Source: CAVTJX01 sp963735175
GTDB taxonomy: Bacteria; Electryoneota; RPQS01
Assembly: GCA_963735175.1 (NCBI GenBank)
Contig: CAVTJX010000015.1
Location: 310,001 to 374,000, forward strand
DNA: 64,000 nt
Direction: 5' to 3'
Below are positions 41,008 to 50,578 of the stretch, in pieces. A program made the translations under genes and the position numbers. A model generated the notes under the pieces. That model was not told where the DNA came from, made no database searches, and saw only the letters and a program-made list of their open reading frames with translations. Position 1 is the first letter of the stretch, and each line of letters starts with the position of its first letter.

Positions 41008-42092
41008 GCGTCCGCCGCAAAGTGGTAGACCGCCGCGCACGCGCCCTCGGAAGAGACCATGCAGGCGCCGCGGGGAGTTTCGGGAGTGCATACACCGCCG
41101 AACAGCGCACAGTCGCGCGGATGCAATTGCCCGCGCAGCACGTCGCCGCAGCGGCAGCCTGCGTGCTCGCGCGCGGGCGACACGGTAACGGGAATCCGGC
41201 TCGCATCCCACGCCGCAAAGTCCGCGCGGATCGCCAGGCCGCTTTCAGGAATCGGCCCGAAGCCGCGCCAGTCCATGTCGCACGGTTCAAACAGCTTGTC
41301 GATCAACCCCTGCGCCAGCAAATTGCCCTCCGCGCGCACCACGCGGCGGTAGGCATTCTCCACGGTCGCGTCGCCCGCCAGAATCTGGCGGCAGAGCAGC
41401 AGAATCGATTCCATCAGATCGGCGGGCTCGAAACCCGACACGACGCAGGGAATGTGAAACTCGCGCGCGATGAATTCAAAGATCCCCGCGCCCGTCACCG
41501 CCGTGACGTGCCCCGGCAGAATCAAACCGTCAACGGCCACGCCCGGCGCACTGAACAGCGTCCGCAGCGCCTGGGGCATCGTCTTCAACGCGGAGAGCAT
41601 TTTGAAATTCGGCACGTTCGCGCGCACCGCCGCGTCCAGCGTCGCCGCCAGCGTGCAGGCGGTGGTCTCAAAGCCGATGGCGAGGAAAATCACCTCTCGC
41701 GCCGGGTGCTCTTTCGCCCACTCCAGCGCATCGGCCGACGAATAGAACACGCGCACGTCCGCCCCCGCCGCCCGCGCATCGGCCAGGCTCTGCTGCGAAC
41801 CCGGCACGCGAATCAAATCACCAAACGTCGCAATCGTCGTCGCGGGTCGCGCGGCCAGCGCAATCGCGCGGTCCACGAAATCGTTGGCGGTCACGCACAC
41901 CGGGCAGCCGGGACCGGATAGCAGCTTCACCTCGGGCGGCAGCAGATCGGGCAGCGCAAAGCGGTAGATCGCCGCCGTGTGCCCGCCGCAGACCTCCATC
42001 AGCCGCACCTCGCGCGTGAGCCTCAGTCCGGCAATCGCCGCGGCGACGCGCTGCACGGTGTCGGCGTCGCGGAATCCCCGAAGCGTCTTCAC
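41004..42092 (-). CDS. hypD: Hydrogenase maturation protein HypD
   Basis: A 362-residue [4Fe-4S] scaffold protein on which HypC holds the Fe(CN)2CO unit. Cysteine motifs are MEVCGGHTAAIYRF, LLSGPGCPVCVTANDFVDRA and CRCGDVLRGQLHPRDC, and GFETTA is also present. Overlaps hypC (42089-42092) and hypE (41004-41007) by ATGA each, so the three are translationally coupled. Confidence 0.96.
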   Translation of the reverse strand: MKTLRGFRDADTVQRVAAAIAGLRLTREVRLMEVCGGHTAAIYRFALPDLLPPEVKLLSGPGCPVCVTANDFVDRAIALAARPATTIATFGDLIRVPGSQQSLADARAAGADVRVFYSSADALEWAKEHPAREVIFLAIGFETTACTLAATLDAAVRANVPNFKMLSALKTMPQALRTLFSAPGVAVDGLILPGHVTAVTGAGIFEFIAREFHIPCVVSGFEPADLMESILLLCRQILAGDATVENAYRRVVRAEGNLLAQGLIDKLFEPCDMDWRGFGPIPESGLAIRADFAAWDASRIPVTVSPAREHAGCRCGDVLRGQLHPRDCALFGGVCTPETPRGACMVSSEGACAAVYHFAADA

Positions 42093-42310
42093 TCGGCGGA
42101 CTCCCCCAACTCACGCAGCAGCTCCAGCGTGCGCAGCGCTTCCGGCTCGGAGAGCATCTCCAACGCGTAGCCCGCGTGGACAATCACGTAATCCCCCACC
42201 GCCGCCTCCGGCACGAGCGTCAGCATCACGTCTTTCCGCGCGCCGCCGATCTCGACCGTACCGCGCTCGGCCTCGCGCGCCAGAAGCTTCATGGGAACCG
42301 CAAGACACAT
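42089..42310 (-). CDS. hypC: Hydrogenase maturation chaperone HypC
   Basis: A 73-residue OB-fold chaperone. MCLAVPMKLL at 42310 is required because HypC function needs the cysteine directly after the initiator methionine; an ATG two codons upstream at 42316 would bury it. VGDYVIVHAGYALEML is the conserved core. It starts two bases after the hypF stop and overlaps hypD. Confidence 0.95.
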   Translation of the reverse strand: MCLAVPMKLLAREAERGTVEIGGARKDVMLTLVPEAAVGDYVIVHAGYALEMLSEPEALRTLELLRELGESAE

Positions 42311-42312
42311 AA

Positions 42313-44685
42313 TCAAAAATCCTGTGCGTTGGCAACGACCGCCTGCCCGAGGGCCACGCCGCCGTCGTTGGAGGGAACCGTCTGGTGCGAGAGCACGCGA
42401 AAGCCCGCCTGCGTGAGCCGCGTTTCCAGACCCGAAAGTAAAAACGCATTCTGAAAACAGCCGCCGCTGAGCGCCACCGTGGACACACCGCGGCGCTCGC
42501 GCACGAGCGCGCTCAGGCGCGCAAAACCATCGACCATCGCTTCGTGAAAGCGCCGCGCCATCACGTCCGGCGCCATACCGCTTTGTCTGTCTGCCACCAG
42601 CGCGCGGATCAGCGGCAGCGGAGAAAGCACAAAAACACCGTCGCGCTCGTCAATCTCGATGGGATACGCCGGCGCGGGCGCGGCGGCAATCATCCCTTCC
42701 AGCAGCATCGCCGCCTGCCCTTCGTACTGCCGCCGCATGCCGAAGAAGAGCAGCGCCGCCACGGCGTCAAACAACCGCCCAAGACTCGAGGTGCGCGGAA
42801 ACACACTCGCCAGCAACCCCGGACTCAGCAGCGCGCGCAACCTGGGCTCGTCGTACTGCGCCCGCACCGCGTGCATAAACTCGCCGGGCAGCGCGTACAC
42901 CTCATCGCCGAACGCCGCGGAAAGCCACGCCAGCGCCATGCGCCACGGCTCCTGCGCCGCGCGTTCGCCACCCGGCATCGACACCGGCAGCAGATGGCCC
43001 GCGCGTTCAAAGCTTTTCAAATCGCCCAGCAGCACTTCCCCGCCCCACACCGTTCCGTCCGTGCCGTAGCCCGTGCCGTCCAAACACAGGCCAATCGCAC
43101 GCTCGGCGGTGGCATTCTCCGCCAGGCACGCCGCCAGATGCGCATGGTGATGCTGCACGCGCACGAGCGGAAGATTCCGCGCCGCGCAATACGTTTCGGC
43201 CAGCCGCGTCGTGGAATAATCCGGATGCAGGTCGCAGGCCGCGCGTGTGGGCTGCGCATCGTACAGCGCCAGAAAATGCGCCAGCGCCCGCTGCTGCGCT
43301 TCAAAGGCCGCGTCGTTTTCCAGGTCGCCCAGATGCTGCGAGAGCAGCGCGAACTCCCGCTTGCCCAGGCAAAACGTGTTCTTGAGTTGCGGTCCGAAGG
43401 CTAGCGTCTCGGCCCGGAAGGGCACTGGCACCGCCACGGCTTCGGGCACATACCCCCGCGAGCGCCGCCACACCCGTGGCTTCCCCCCCGCCACCTTTAC
43501 CACCGAATCGTCGGCGAACATGTGAATCGCGCGGTTGTGCACCAGCGCCGCGTCGGCAATCCCGCCCATCCGCTCTAAAGCGTCTTCTACAACGTACGCA
43601 ATCGGTTCGTCTGAGAGATTCGCGCTGGTCATCACCAGCGGCCCGCCAAATTGCTTCAGCAACAACACGTGCAGCGGCGTATACGGCAGCATCGCCCCCA
43701 CGCAGGGATTTCCCGGCGCCACTTCCTCCGCGATCACCGACTCCGCACGTTTCTTCAGGAGTAGAATCGGCGCCCGCGACGACTGCAAAAAGCTCCGCTC
43801 GATCTCCCCCACCACGCAGCTTGCTGCAAGTGTTTCCAACGAAGGAAACATCACGGCAAACGGCTTCTCGTCACGCTGCTTGCGCCGCCGCAATTCCGTC
43901 ACCGCCTCGCTGTCGCGCGCGTCACAGGCCAGATGAAAGCCCCCCAGCCCCTGCACCAGCAGTATCCGCCCCTGCCGCAGCGCGGCCACCGCTCCTCCCA
44001 GCGCCTCCCCGCTCTGCTCGCCCCAACCTTGATCGCCATGATTGAGCAGCCGCAGCGCCGGCCCGCAGGCGGGACACGCCACCGGCTGCGCGTGAAAGCG
44101 GCGATCGGTGGGGTCGTCATATTCCGTCCGGCATTCGGCGCACAGCTCAAAATCCGCCATCGTCGTCAGCGGACGATCATAGGGCACACCACGAATAATC
44201 GTAAAACGCGGGCCGCACGCCGTGCAGTTGGTAAAGGGGTAATCCCTCCGCCGTGCTCCAACCTCCTCCAATTCCCTCCAACAGTCCGGACAGACGGCCA
44301 GATCGGGCGAAATCTGCGCAAACGTCTCGGCCAGATGCTCGCTCGGCAGAATGCGAAACTCCGTGTAGTCCGCGAGCGCCAGGGATTGCGTTTCGATGGC
44401 GACAACCCGCGCCGCCGCCGGAGCATCCTGACGCAGCGCGCGCACAAACTCCGCCAGTGCCGCCGGCACACCCTGCACGCGTATCACCACGCCCTGGCTG
44501 TTGTTCCACACCGCGCCCACAAGCCCCTGCACCCGCGCCCGCACATAGACGAACGGCCGGAACCCGACACCCTGCACGGTACCCGACACCCGGATCTCTA
44601 AGTGCTGAATATTTGCAAAATAATTAGCGGGCGTTCCCTCATCCTGGGCCGCAACCGCTAACTCTGCACCCGGCTCACGCGACAT
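42313..44685 (-). CDS. hypF: Carbamoyltransferase HypF
   Basis: A 790-residue protein that makes the carbamoyl group transferred to HypE. The domains in order are acylphosphatase (about residues 28-115, VSGTVQGVGFRPFVYVRA), two zinc fingers (CPDCWRELEE and FTNCTACGPRF, then CAECRTEYDD and PVACPACGP), a YrdC-like domain (GLGGFHLACDARDSEAV, then LTSANLSDEP-like MTSANLSDEPIAY) and a Kae1-like domain with VQHHHAHLAACLAENATA and CLDGTGYGTDG. The C-terminal SGGCFQNAFL is canonical. Intact frame over 2.4 kb. Confidence 0.97.
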   Translation of the reverse strand: MSREPGAELAVAAQDEGTPANYFANIQHLEIRVSGTVQGVGFRPFVYVRARVQGLVGAVWNNSQGVVIRVQGVPAALAEFVRALRQDAPAAARVVAIETQSLALADYTEFRILPSEHLAETFAQISPDLAVCPDCWRELEEVGARRRDYPFTNCTACGPRFTIIRGVPYDRPLTTMADFELCAECRTEYDDPTDRRFHAQPVACPACGPALRLLNHGDQGWGEQSGEALGGAVAALRQGRILLVQGLGGFHLACDARDSEAVTELRRRKQRDEKPFAVMFPSLETLAASCVVGEIERSFLQSSRAPILLLKKRAESVIAEEVAPGNPCVGAMLPYTPLHVLLLKQFGGPLVMTSANLSDEPIAYVVEDALERMGGIADAALVHNRAIHMFADDSVVKVAGGKPRVWRRSRGYVPEAVAVPVPFRAETLAFGPQLKNTFCLGKREFALLSQHLGDLENDAAFEAQQRALAHFLALYDAQPTRAACDLHPDYSTTRLAETYCAARNLPLVRVQHHHAHLAACLAENATAERAIGLCLDGTGYGTDGTVWGGEVLLGDLKSFERAGHLLPVSMPGGERAAQEPWRMALAWLSAAFGDEVYALPGEFMHAVRAQYDEPRLRALLSPGLLASVFPRTSSLGRLFDAVAALLFFGMRRQYEGQAAMLLEGMIAAAPAPAYPIEIDERDGVFVLSPLPLIRALVADRQSGMAPDVMARRFHEAMVDGFARLSALVRERRGVSTVALSGGCFQNAFLLSGLETRLTQAGFRVLSHQTVPSNDGGVALGQAVVANAQDF

Positions 44686-44704
44686 GGTCTTCTTTCACCG
44701 TCCA

Positions 44705-45397
44705 TCACAATCCGAGGAACTGCATCCCCGCGCCACACAAGGCAATCACCAGTCCCGCGAGGGCATGGGAGTAATGTTCAAGGCCGCGAAACTCGATGCG
44801 CGCCATGCCCCTCAACGCGCCGAACACGATCACGGACATCGTACCGATCGTCACCACGCCGAACACCGCCGCCACCGCCACCACGCTGAAGGCGTCGGCG
44901 CGGGCCGCGGGATACATGAGCAGCGGGATCAGCGGCTCGCAGGGACCAAACACAAAAATCGTAAACAGCACCCACGGCGTGAGATTCACCTTGCCACCGT
45001 GGTCGTGGCCGGGATGGTTGTGCGTGATGTGCGTGTGCACCACCGCTTCGTGGTGGTGCGTGATGCGCGAGCGCCGCAGCCCGTGCCGCAGCCCCCACAC
45101 CATGTACGCCAGGCCGAAGCCCAGCAGCAGCCAGCCCGCGATCTGCCCGCGAAACGATTCGAGCTTCGTCAGCTTCAGCACCTTGGCCCCGATCAGGAGG
45201 CCGATGGCGCCAATCGCAATCGAACTCGTCACATGCCCGATGCCCGAAAGCAGCGTCACCGTCATCGCCTTGCGCTCCGACCAACGCCGCGCGCGGGCCA
45301 TGGCAATGAACGGCACGTAATGGTCCGGACCCAGGAGCGTGTGCACAAACCCCAGCGCGGCGGCCGTTCCCAGCAGCAGCGTGAATTCCGTCGTCAT
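44705..45397 (-). CDS. NicO-like nickel transporter
   Basis: A 230-residue membrane protein with six predicted helices. The N-terminal GFVHTLLGPDHYVPFIAMAR carries the histidine/aspartate motif of the RcnA/NicO/HupE-like nickel and cobalt transporters. A cytoplasmic or periplasmic loop is rich in histidine (THHHEAVVHTHITHNHPGHD). Its position between the hydrogenase protease gene (ATGA overlap at 45394-45397) and hypF, 19 bases downstream, points to nickel supply for the [NiFe] hydrogenase. Exact family and transport direction are inferred. Confidence 0.82.
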   Translation of the reverse strand: MTTEFTLLLGTAAALGFVHTLLGPDHYVPFIAMARARRWSERKAMTVTLLSGIGHVTSSIAIGAIGLLIGAKVLKLTKLESFRGQIAGWLLLGFGLAYMVWGLRHGLRRSRITHHHEAVVHTHITHNHPGHDHGGKVNLTPWVLFTIFVFGPCEPLIPLLMYPAARADAFSVVAVAAVFGVVTIGTMSVIVFGALRGMARIEFRGLEHYSHALAGLVIALCGAGMQFLGL

Positions 45398-45885
45398 GCC
45401 GTCGCCGGACCTTTATTCCGCTGGCGGACGATCCAGTCGCGGATGTAGACCAACGCCTCATCCACGGCCGCCGCCACCACCGGAGTCAAATCTTCGGAAA
45501 GCGTTTGCATGTCCTGCCCTTCCACAGCCACCACGTCCAGCACCGCGGGCATGTCGAGCCCCAGTTTCTGCGCCAGATCCAGCGCCGTCGGAAGGCTGAT
45601 CTGATGACTGGTGGTTAAATGGAGCGACGGGGTCAGCTTTCCCGCCGGAAAGCTCCTGAGGCTCCCCGGCGGGACGCTGCCACTTCGCATAATATCCACA
45701 ATCAGCACCTTCTTCCGCCCACTCAATAAATCCAGCAGGTGGAAGCCGGCCACCGGCGCGAAAATCACCTCCACGTCTTCGCCCAGCGCCGGGCCTTCTG
45801 ACAGGTGGCGGGCGACGATCGGGCCAAAGGCGTCATCGCTGACAATCTCGTTGCCCAGACACAATATAAGGATTGATTTCAACAA
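45394..45885 (-). CDS. [NiFe] hydrogenase maturation endopeptidase
   Basis: A 163-residue HyaD/HoxW/FrcD-like protease. The nickel-sensing acidic residue sits in LGNEIVSDDAFGPIVARHL, with the second acidic site in KVLIVDIMRSG. It trims the C-terminal peptide of the large subunit, whose gene ends where this one starts. The start codon is TTG (45885), overlapping the large-subunit stop, and the next codon is also TTG. This non-ATG start is consistent with translational coupling and tight stoichiometry. Confidence 0.93.
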   Translation of the reverse strand: MLKSILILCLGNEIVSDDAFGPIVARHLSEGPALGEDVEVIFAPVAGFHLLDLLSGRKKVLIVDIMRSGSVPPGSLRSFPAGKLTPSLHLTTSHQISLPTALDLAQKLGLDMPAVLDVVAVEGQDMQTLSEDLTPVVAAAVDEALVYIRDWIVRQRNKGPATA

Positions 45886-47368
45886 TTGCGCTGGGTCACG
45901 TTCACGATCTCGCCGCTATCCGCGTCGTGCACAATCACTTCCAGCGGCATTTCGCCCGGCAGCGAATGCGTGGCGCAGCCAAAGCAGGGATCGTAGGCGC
46001 GGAACGCCATTTCGATGCGATTCAGGACGCCGTCGGTGATCGCGGCGCCCTTCTTAATCAATCCTTCAGCCGCACGCTTGATCGACATCGAAATCGGTGC
46101 GTTGTTGTTCGTCGTGCCGACGATCAGATTGGCCTCGGTGACGATACCGTTCTGGTCCGTCTTGTAATGGTGCGTCAGCGTGCCGCGCGGCGCTTCGACA
46201 ATGCCCACACCCTCGCCGACGATGCCCGTCGGAATGTTGTGGATTTTGTCGCTAGTGATTTCGTCGTCTTTGGCCTGCATAAGCGTGGCTTCGCACGCAT
46301 AGACGAGTTCCACTACGCGCGCCCAGTGTGTCGCCAGCGTGGCATGCACCATCGTCTTGCCGCTCTTGTCGTTCGTCAGCGTCTCGTAGAAGCGCTCGTA
46401 TTCGGCCTGCGCCAACGGCGTTGCCATGCCGTCGGAGACGTTCAGCCGCGACAGCGGACGTGGCCTTGTATACGCCGGAATCCGACGCCGTCGACAAACC
46501 CCTTCCAGCCGATCTTCTTCAGGTACGGATATTTCAGGTAGCTGTACGGCTCGACGTGCTCGGCTACGTACTGCGAGATAATCCTTCGGCTCGTATTTCG
46601 CGTGTTCCTTGCCGTCGGGACCGACCACGCGCACTTTGCCGTCGTAGAAATTGACCTTGTTGTTGGCGTCGACCAGGCCCATGTTGTAGGTCTTGTGGCG
46701 TGAAAGTGTCGACAGAATCAGGTCGACGTAGGCCTTGTTTCCCAGCACCACGTCGTTCAGCACCTGGATCGTGAACTTGGCGAATTCCACCATCTGCTCG
46801 CCGAGCTTGATCATCTCCTGCTGTTCATCTTTGGTCACCCGTTTTGACATGCCGCCGGGCAACGCGGTCACCGGATGGACCTTCTTGCCGCCGATGATTT
46901 CGATGATCCGCTGCCCTGCCGCGCGCTGGGCGATGACCTTCTTGCCGGCGTCGAGACCGACTTTGGCAATAACACCGAGGATATTCCGCTCTGCCGCAGG
47001 CGCGTCCGGTCCGCACACGAAATCCGGACCACCCAGGGCGTAGAAGTGCGTGGCGTGATCGCCGGCGTAGAAGGCGTTGTACACGAGGTTCGCGCAGTTT
47101 GCATCGCCGCCGACGGAATCGTCACGCCGTAGACCGCGTCGGCCGCCTTGGCCGCCGCCATGTGGTGCGCGTCCGGGCAGACGCCGCAGATGCGCGTCGC
47201 GATGCGGCACATTTCCTCGACGGGCCGTCCCTGGCAGAATTTCTCGAAGCCGCGCAGTTCCGGAACCTGGAAATAGCAGTTAGCCAGGCTCCCGTCGTCA
47301 TTGACGAACAGATGAATCTTGCCGTGGCCTTCCAGCCGGGTGATCGGATCAATCACGATACTCTTCAT
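45879..47368 (-). CDS. mvhA: [NiFe] hydrogenase large subunit, group 3c (MvhA-type), frameshifted
   Basis: Catalytic subunit of about 495 residues after repair. The start MKSIVIDPITRLEGHGKIHL overlaps the mvhG stop by ATGA. N-terminal nickel ligands are in ATRICGVCPDAHHMA and the C-terminal ones in DPCFGCATHSLPGEMP. The 28 residues after His are the peptide removed by the protease. Indels near 47092-47096, 46570, 46478 and 46460 break it into several frames. The pieces DYLAQYV, EPYSYLKYPYLKKIGWKG, DSGVYKAT and RLNVSDGMATPLAQAEYERF read continuously when repaired. Group assignment rests on the mvhD and hdrA neighbours. Confidence 0.92.
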
Positions 47369-48341
47369 ACCTGCGCCCTCCTCAGCAGCGAATCCGCCAG
47401 CGTGAAGCGATAGAACGTCCCCAGCGGATCGGGGATCGTGGCGATAATCCGCTCGATCTCTGCGGGATCGTTGGAGTCGATGACGCTCGCCAGCGCGGAG
47501 ACCATCTTCGCGCCCTGATCGCGCACGTTCGCCGGAATCCCGTAACAACCGCGGCACGGCACACCCGCCGTCGACGCACTTGGCGCCGCAGCCGGCCCGC
47601 GTCGCGCTGCCCATGCAGACCATGCCCTGTTCCAACAGGCAGATCTCCGGATCGGCGATGATTTCAAACGGCCGTATGAATTTCTTGATCTTCTTTACAT
47701 CGCGTTTGCGCTGACATTCGTCACAGCAGCTCTTTTCCGTCGCGCCCAGCACCGTGCCCTTGGGCGGCAGCGGCTTGCCGTTCTGCAGAATGTCGATCAC
47801 CGCCGCCACCACCGCCGCGATCTGGTTCGACTGCGGCGGGCAGCCGGGGATAATATAATCGACGTCCACCACCTGTGACAAGCGAGCGCACCGTGTTCCA
47901 CAGCACGGGAATGGTGACTTCGCCCTCGGGGACCTTGTGCACCGGCTGCGGAATGACCTTCTCCGCGTTGTCCGTCGACGGCGACTGCGATGTAGGCGTA
48001 GTCCATGATCGCCTGCTTGCTCGTGAAGTTGGCCAGCCCGGGAATCCCGCCTTCCGCCGCGCAGCTTCCAAAGGCGCAAAGCACGACGGATTTCTGCCGC
48101 AGCAGCTTGGCGAGATGATGATTCTTCGTCAGGTGCGAATCGCGCCGTTGAACAGCGTCAGGGTGATGGATTTGTCCTCCATCGCCTCGACGTCTTTGTA
48201 CTTGAAGTCCATGGCGCAGGGCCAGAAGACCAGATCAAAGAAGTCGGCGACGGCGAGAATTTTGTCTTCGATGTCGAGGATGGCGATGTCGCATCCGCCG
48301 CAGGACGCCGCCCAGTAGATGGCCAGTTTCGGTTTTGCCAT
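47365..48341 (-). CDS. mvhG: [NiFe] hydrogenase small subunit (MvhG-type), frameshifted
   Basis: Electron-transfer subunit with [4Fe-4S] clusters, about 325 residues after repair. The N terminus MAKPKLAIYWAASCGGCDIA has the proximal-cluster CGGC; then LCAFGSCAAEGGIPGL, DVDYIIPGCPPQSNQIAAVV and GMVCMGSATRAGCGAKCVDG provide further ligands. AGGAG precedes the ATG. Frameshifts near 48135, 47985, 47880 and 47566 split it into five segments, all free of stops in their correct frame. It is soluble-type: no Tat signal is present. Confidence 0.9.
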
Positions 48342-48350
48342 AGGTGTCTC

Positions 48351-48810
48351 CTAACGGGCCGCCCCGGCTTCGAGGCCGGCGGGATGAGCGGGGTCAAACT
48401 CCAACTCTTGCAGTGTGAGCGGACCGAGAGCCCGGATTTGTTCGGTGAATTCTGTCACGACCTGCTGGAAACGCGCGCCTTCCGACGCCGACACCCACTC
48501 GAGGCGCAGCCGCCCCGGAGCGATACCCAGGCCTTTGAGGAGATTCTTCGTCATCGGAATGCGGCGCAGGCACTTGTAGTTGCCTTCCACGTAGTGGCAG
48601 TCGCCGGGATGGCAGCCGCACACCAGCACGCCGTCGGCGCCGTGGCGGAAGGCATCGAGAATGAAACCGGGATCGACGCGGCCGCTGCACATGACGCGCA
48701 CCGGGTGGACATTCGGCGGATACTTCATGCGCGCCGTGCCGGCCAGGTCGGCTCCGGTGTAGCTGCACCAGTTGCAGAGGAATGCCGATAATTTTTGGTT
48801 CAAAACTCAT
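48351..48810 (-). CDS. mvhD: MvhD-type hydrogenase delta subunit, frameshifted
   Basis: A [2Fe-2S] protein of about 152 residues that connects the MvhAG hydrogenase to HdrA. Cysteine motifs are LCNWCSYTGADLAGTARMKY, VRVMCSGRVD and GCHPGDCHYVEGNYKCLRR. The start MSFEPKIIG at 48810 overlaps the HdrA stop by ATGA; one surplus base near 48785-48795 shifts to the frame with FLCNWC. An in-frame ATG at 48803 would give MNQKLSAFL, but the ATGA overlap favours 48810. Confidence 0.92.
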
Positions 48811-50578
48811 GCGAGCATCCCTTCGATTTGCGCGTAGATCTGCTCGTCGGTGAAGTGCCGGCCCTCGATCGCGCCGCTCGGACAGGCCGCCACGCACGTG
48901 CCGCAGGCCTTGCACATGGCCGGATTGACACTGCTGCGATTCTTCTCCTCGTCATAGCCGATGGCGCTGTACGGACAGAGGTCGTTGCAGATCCGGCAGC
49001 CGCTGCAGAATTCTTCGAGAATCGTCGCGCATGCGCGCGTCGATCATCACCTCGCCCGCGTTCAAAAGCCGCAGCGTCTGAGCAGCGGCCGCCGCCGTCC
49101 CTGGGCCACGGTATCCGGAATGTCCTTGGCGCCCTGGCAGGCGCCGGCGAGAAACACGCCTTCGGTGGTCGTTGAAACCGGCGCCAAGCTTGGGATGGGC
49201 TTCAATAAACCAGCCGTCCGCGCCGGTGGAGATGTTGAACTTGCGCCCGAGGTCGGCCGGCGTCCGAGCGCGCTTCCAAAGCGGTGCAGAGAATCACCAT
49301 GTCCACCGGCACTTCGCGGATACTTGCCGATCAGTGTATCCTCGCAACAGACGAGCAAGTCCCTCCGCGCCCGGATGGCGCGTCCCCGCCGGCACGACTT
49401 CGGCGCCCTTGCCGCGGATGACATTCACGCCCTCTTCGAGAATCCGGTGGTAGAATTCCTCATAACCCTTGCCGAAGGCGCGCATGTCGATGTAGCACTG
49501 GTAAACCTCGGCCGCGGTCTTTTCCTTGACCAGGTGCGCGAACTTCAGCGCGTACATGCAGCACACGCGGCTGCAGTACTTATGGTGATTCTCGTCGCGG
49601 CTGCCGATGCAGTGCAGAATCGCAATCGAGCGCGGCTCCTCGCCGTTCTCCATCACGATCCTGCCGCCGGTGGGGCCGGCCGCGTTGTTCATCTGCTCGA
49701 ATTCGATGGAACTCATCACATTCGGGTATTTGCCGTAACCGTACTGCTTAATCGGCGTGGGGTCGAAGTCGTCGAACCCGGTGGCCATCACCACGGCGCC
49801 GACTTCGATCTCCTCAATCGTATCGCGATCCTTGAAGTCGATGCATTCCTTCGGGCAGACCTTGGCGCACAACATGCAGCCGCCGGTCTTGATGTGAATG
49901 CACTGGTTGCCGTAGATGCGCGGCACGTTGGGAACCGCCTGCCGGAAGGGAATGCGGATCGCCGCGTTCGGCCCGAGAATCATCTCCGAATGGAGGAACC
50001 GGCCTTCGATGTCGGTCATCTTGATATGGCCGGTCGGACAGTAACGGGCGCACGCGCCGCAGAGAATGCAGTCCTGGCTTTCCAGTTTGAAAGGCGTCGA
50101 GATCTTCGCGGTCGATGCCGCGGTCGCTGAACGCCAGCGCGTGCGCGCCGACGACTTCGTCGCAGATGCGCACGCACAGCCCGCACTTGATGCAGGTATC
50201 GGTCGCCCTTGCCCCAGCGCGGCTTTGTCGATGCCGAGTTGATTCGCCAGATCCTGCAGCACCGGCACCGGCGCGCAGCGCGAGAGTAGCATTTCCAGAT
50301 TGATGCGCCGGGCGTTCATCACCCGCGGCGTGTCGGTGTGGACGATGAGGCCGTCCCACACGGGGTAGTTGCAGGCCGTGACGATTTTTGTCCAGCCCTT
50401 GCTGTCGCGCGCTTCGACGGCGCAGATGCGGCAGGCGGCGTAGGGTGCCATGTGCGGGTAGTAGCAGAGCGTGGGAATTTCAATGCCGAGTTGCTCCGCG
50501 GCCTGCAGCAACATACATCCCCTCGTCGACCTCGATCGCCTGACCGTCGATGGTTACGTTTACTTTGGTCATGGTCAT
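48807..50578 (-). CDS. NuoG-like ferredoxin domain fused to the C-terminal half of HdrA, frameshifted
   Basis: About 590 residues after repair. The first 220 resemble the N terminus of NuoG/HoxU: [2Fe-2S] region MTMTKVNVTIDGQAIEVDEG and CYYPHMAPYAACRICAVEAR, then CIKCGLCVRICDEVVG and CILCGACARYCPTGHIKM. The rest is the HdrA C half: GGCMLCAKVCPKECIDF, VVMATGFDDFDPTPIKQYGY, CIGSRDENHHKYCSRVCCM and YIDMRAFGKGYEEFYHRI. It ends with a double [4Fe-4S] ferredoxin domain (CRICNDLCPY, CKACGTC). The HdrA N half with the GxGxxG FAD motif is a separate gene at 53109-54085. Breaks near 50512, 50210, 50105, 49380 and several below 49300. ATGA overlaps with nuoF and mvhD. Confidence 0.85.
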
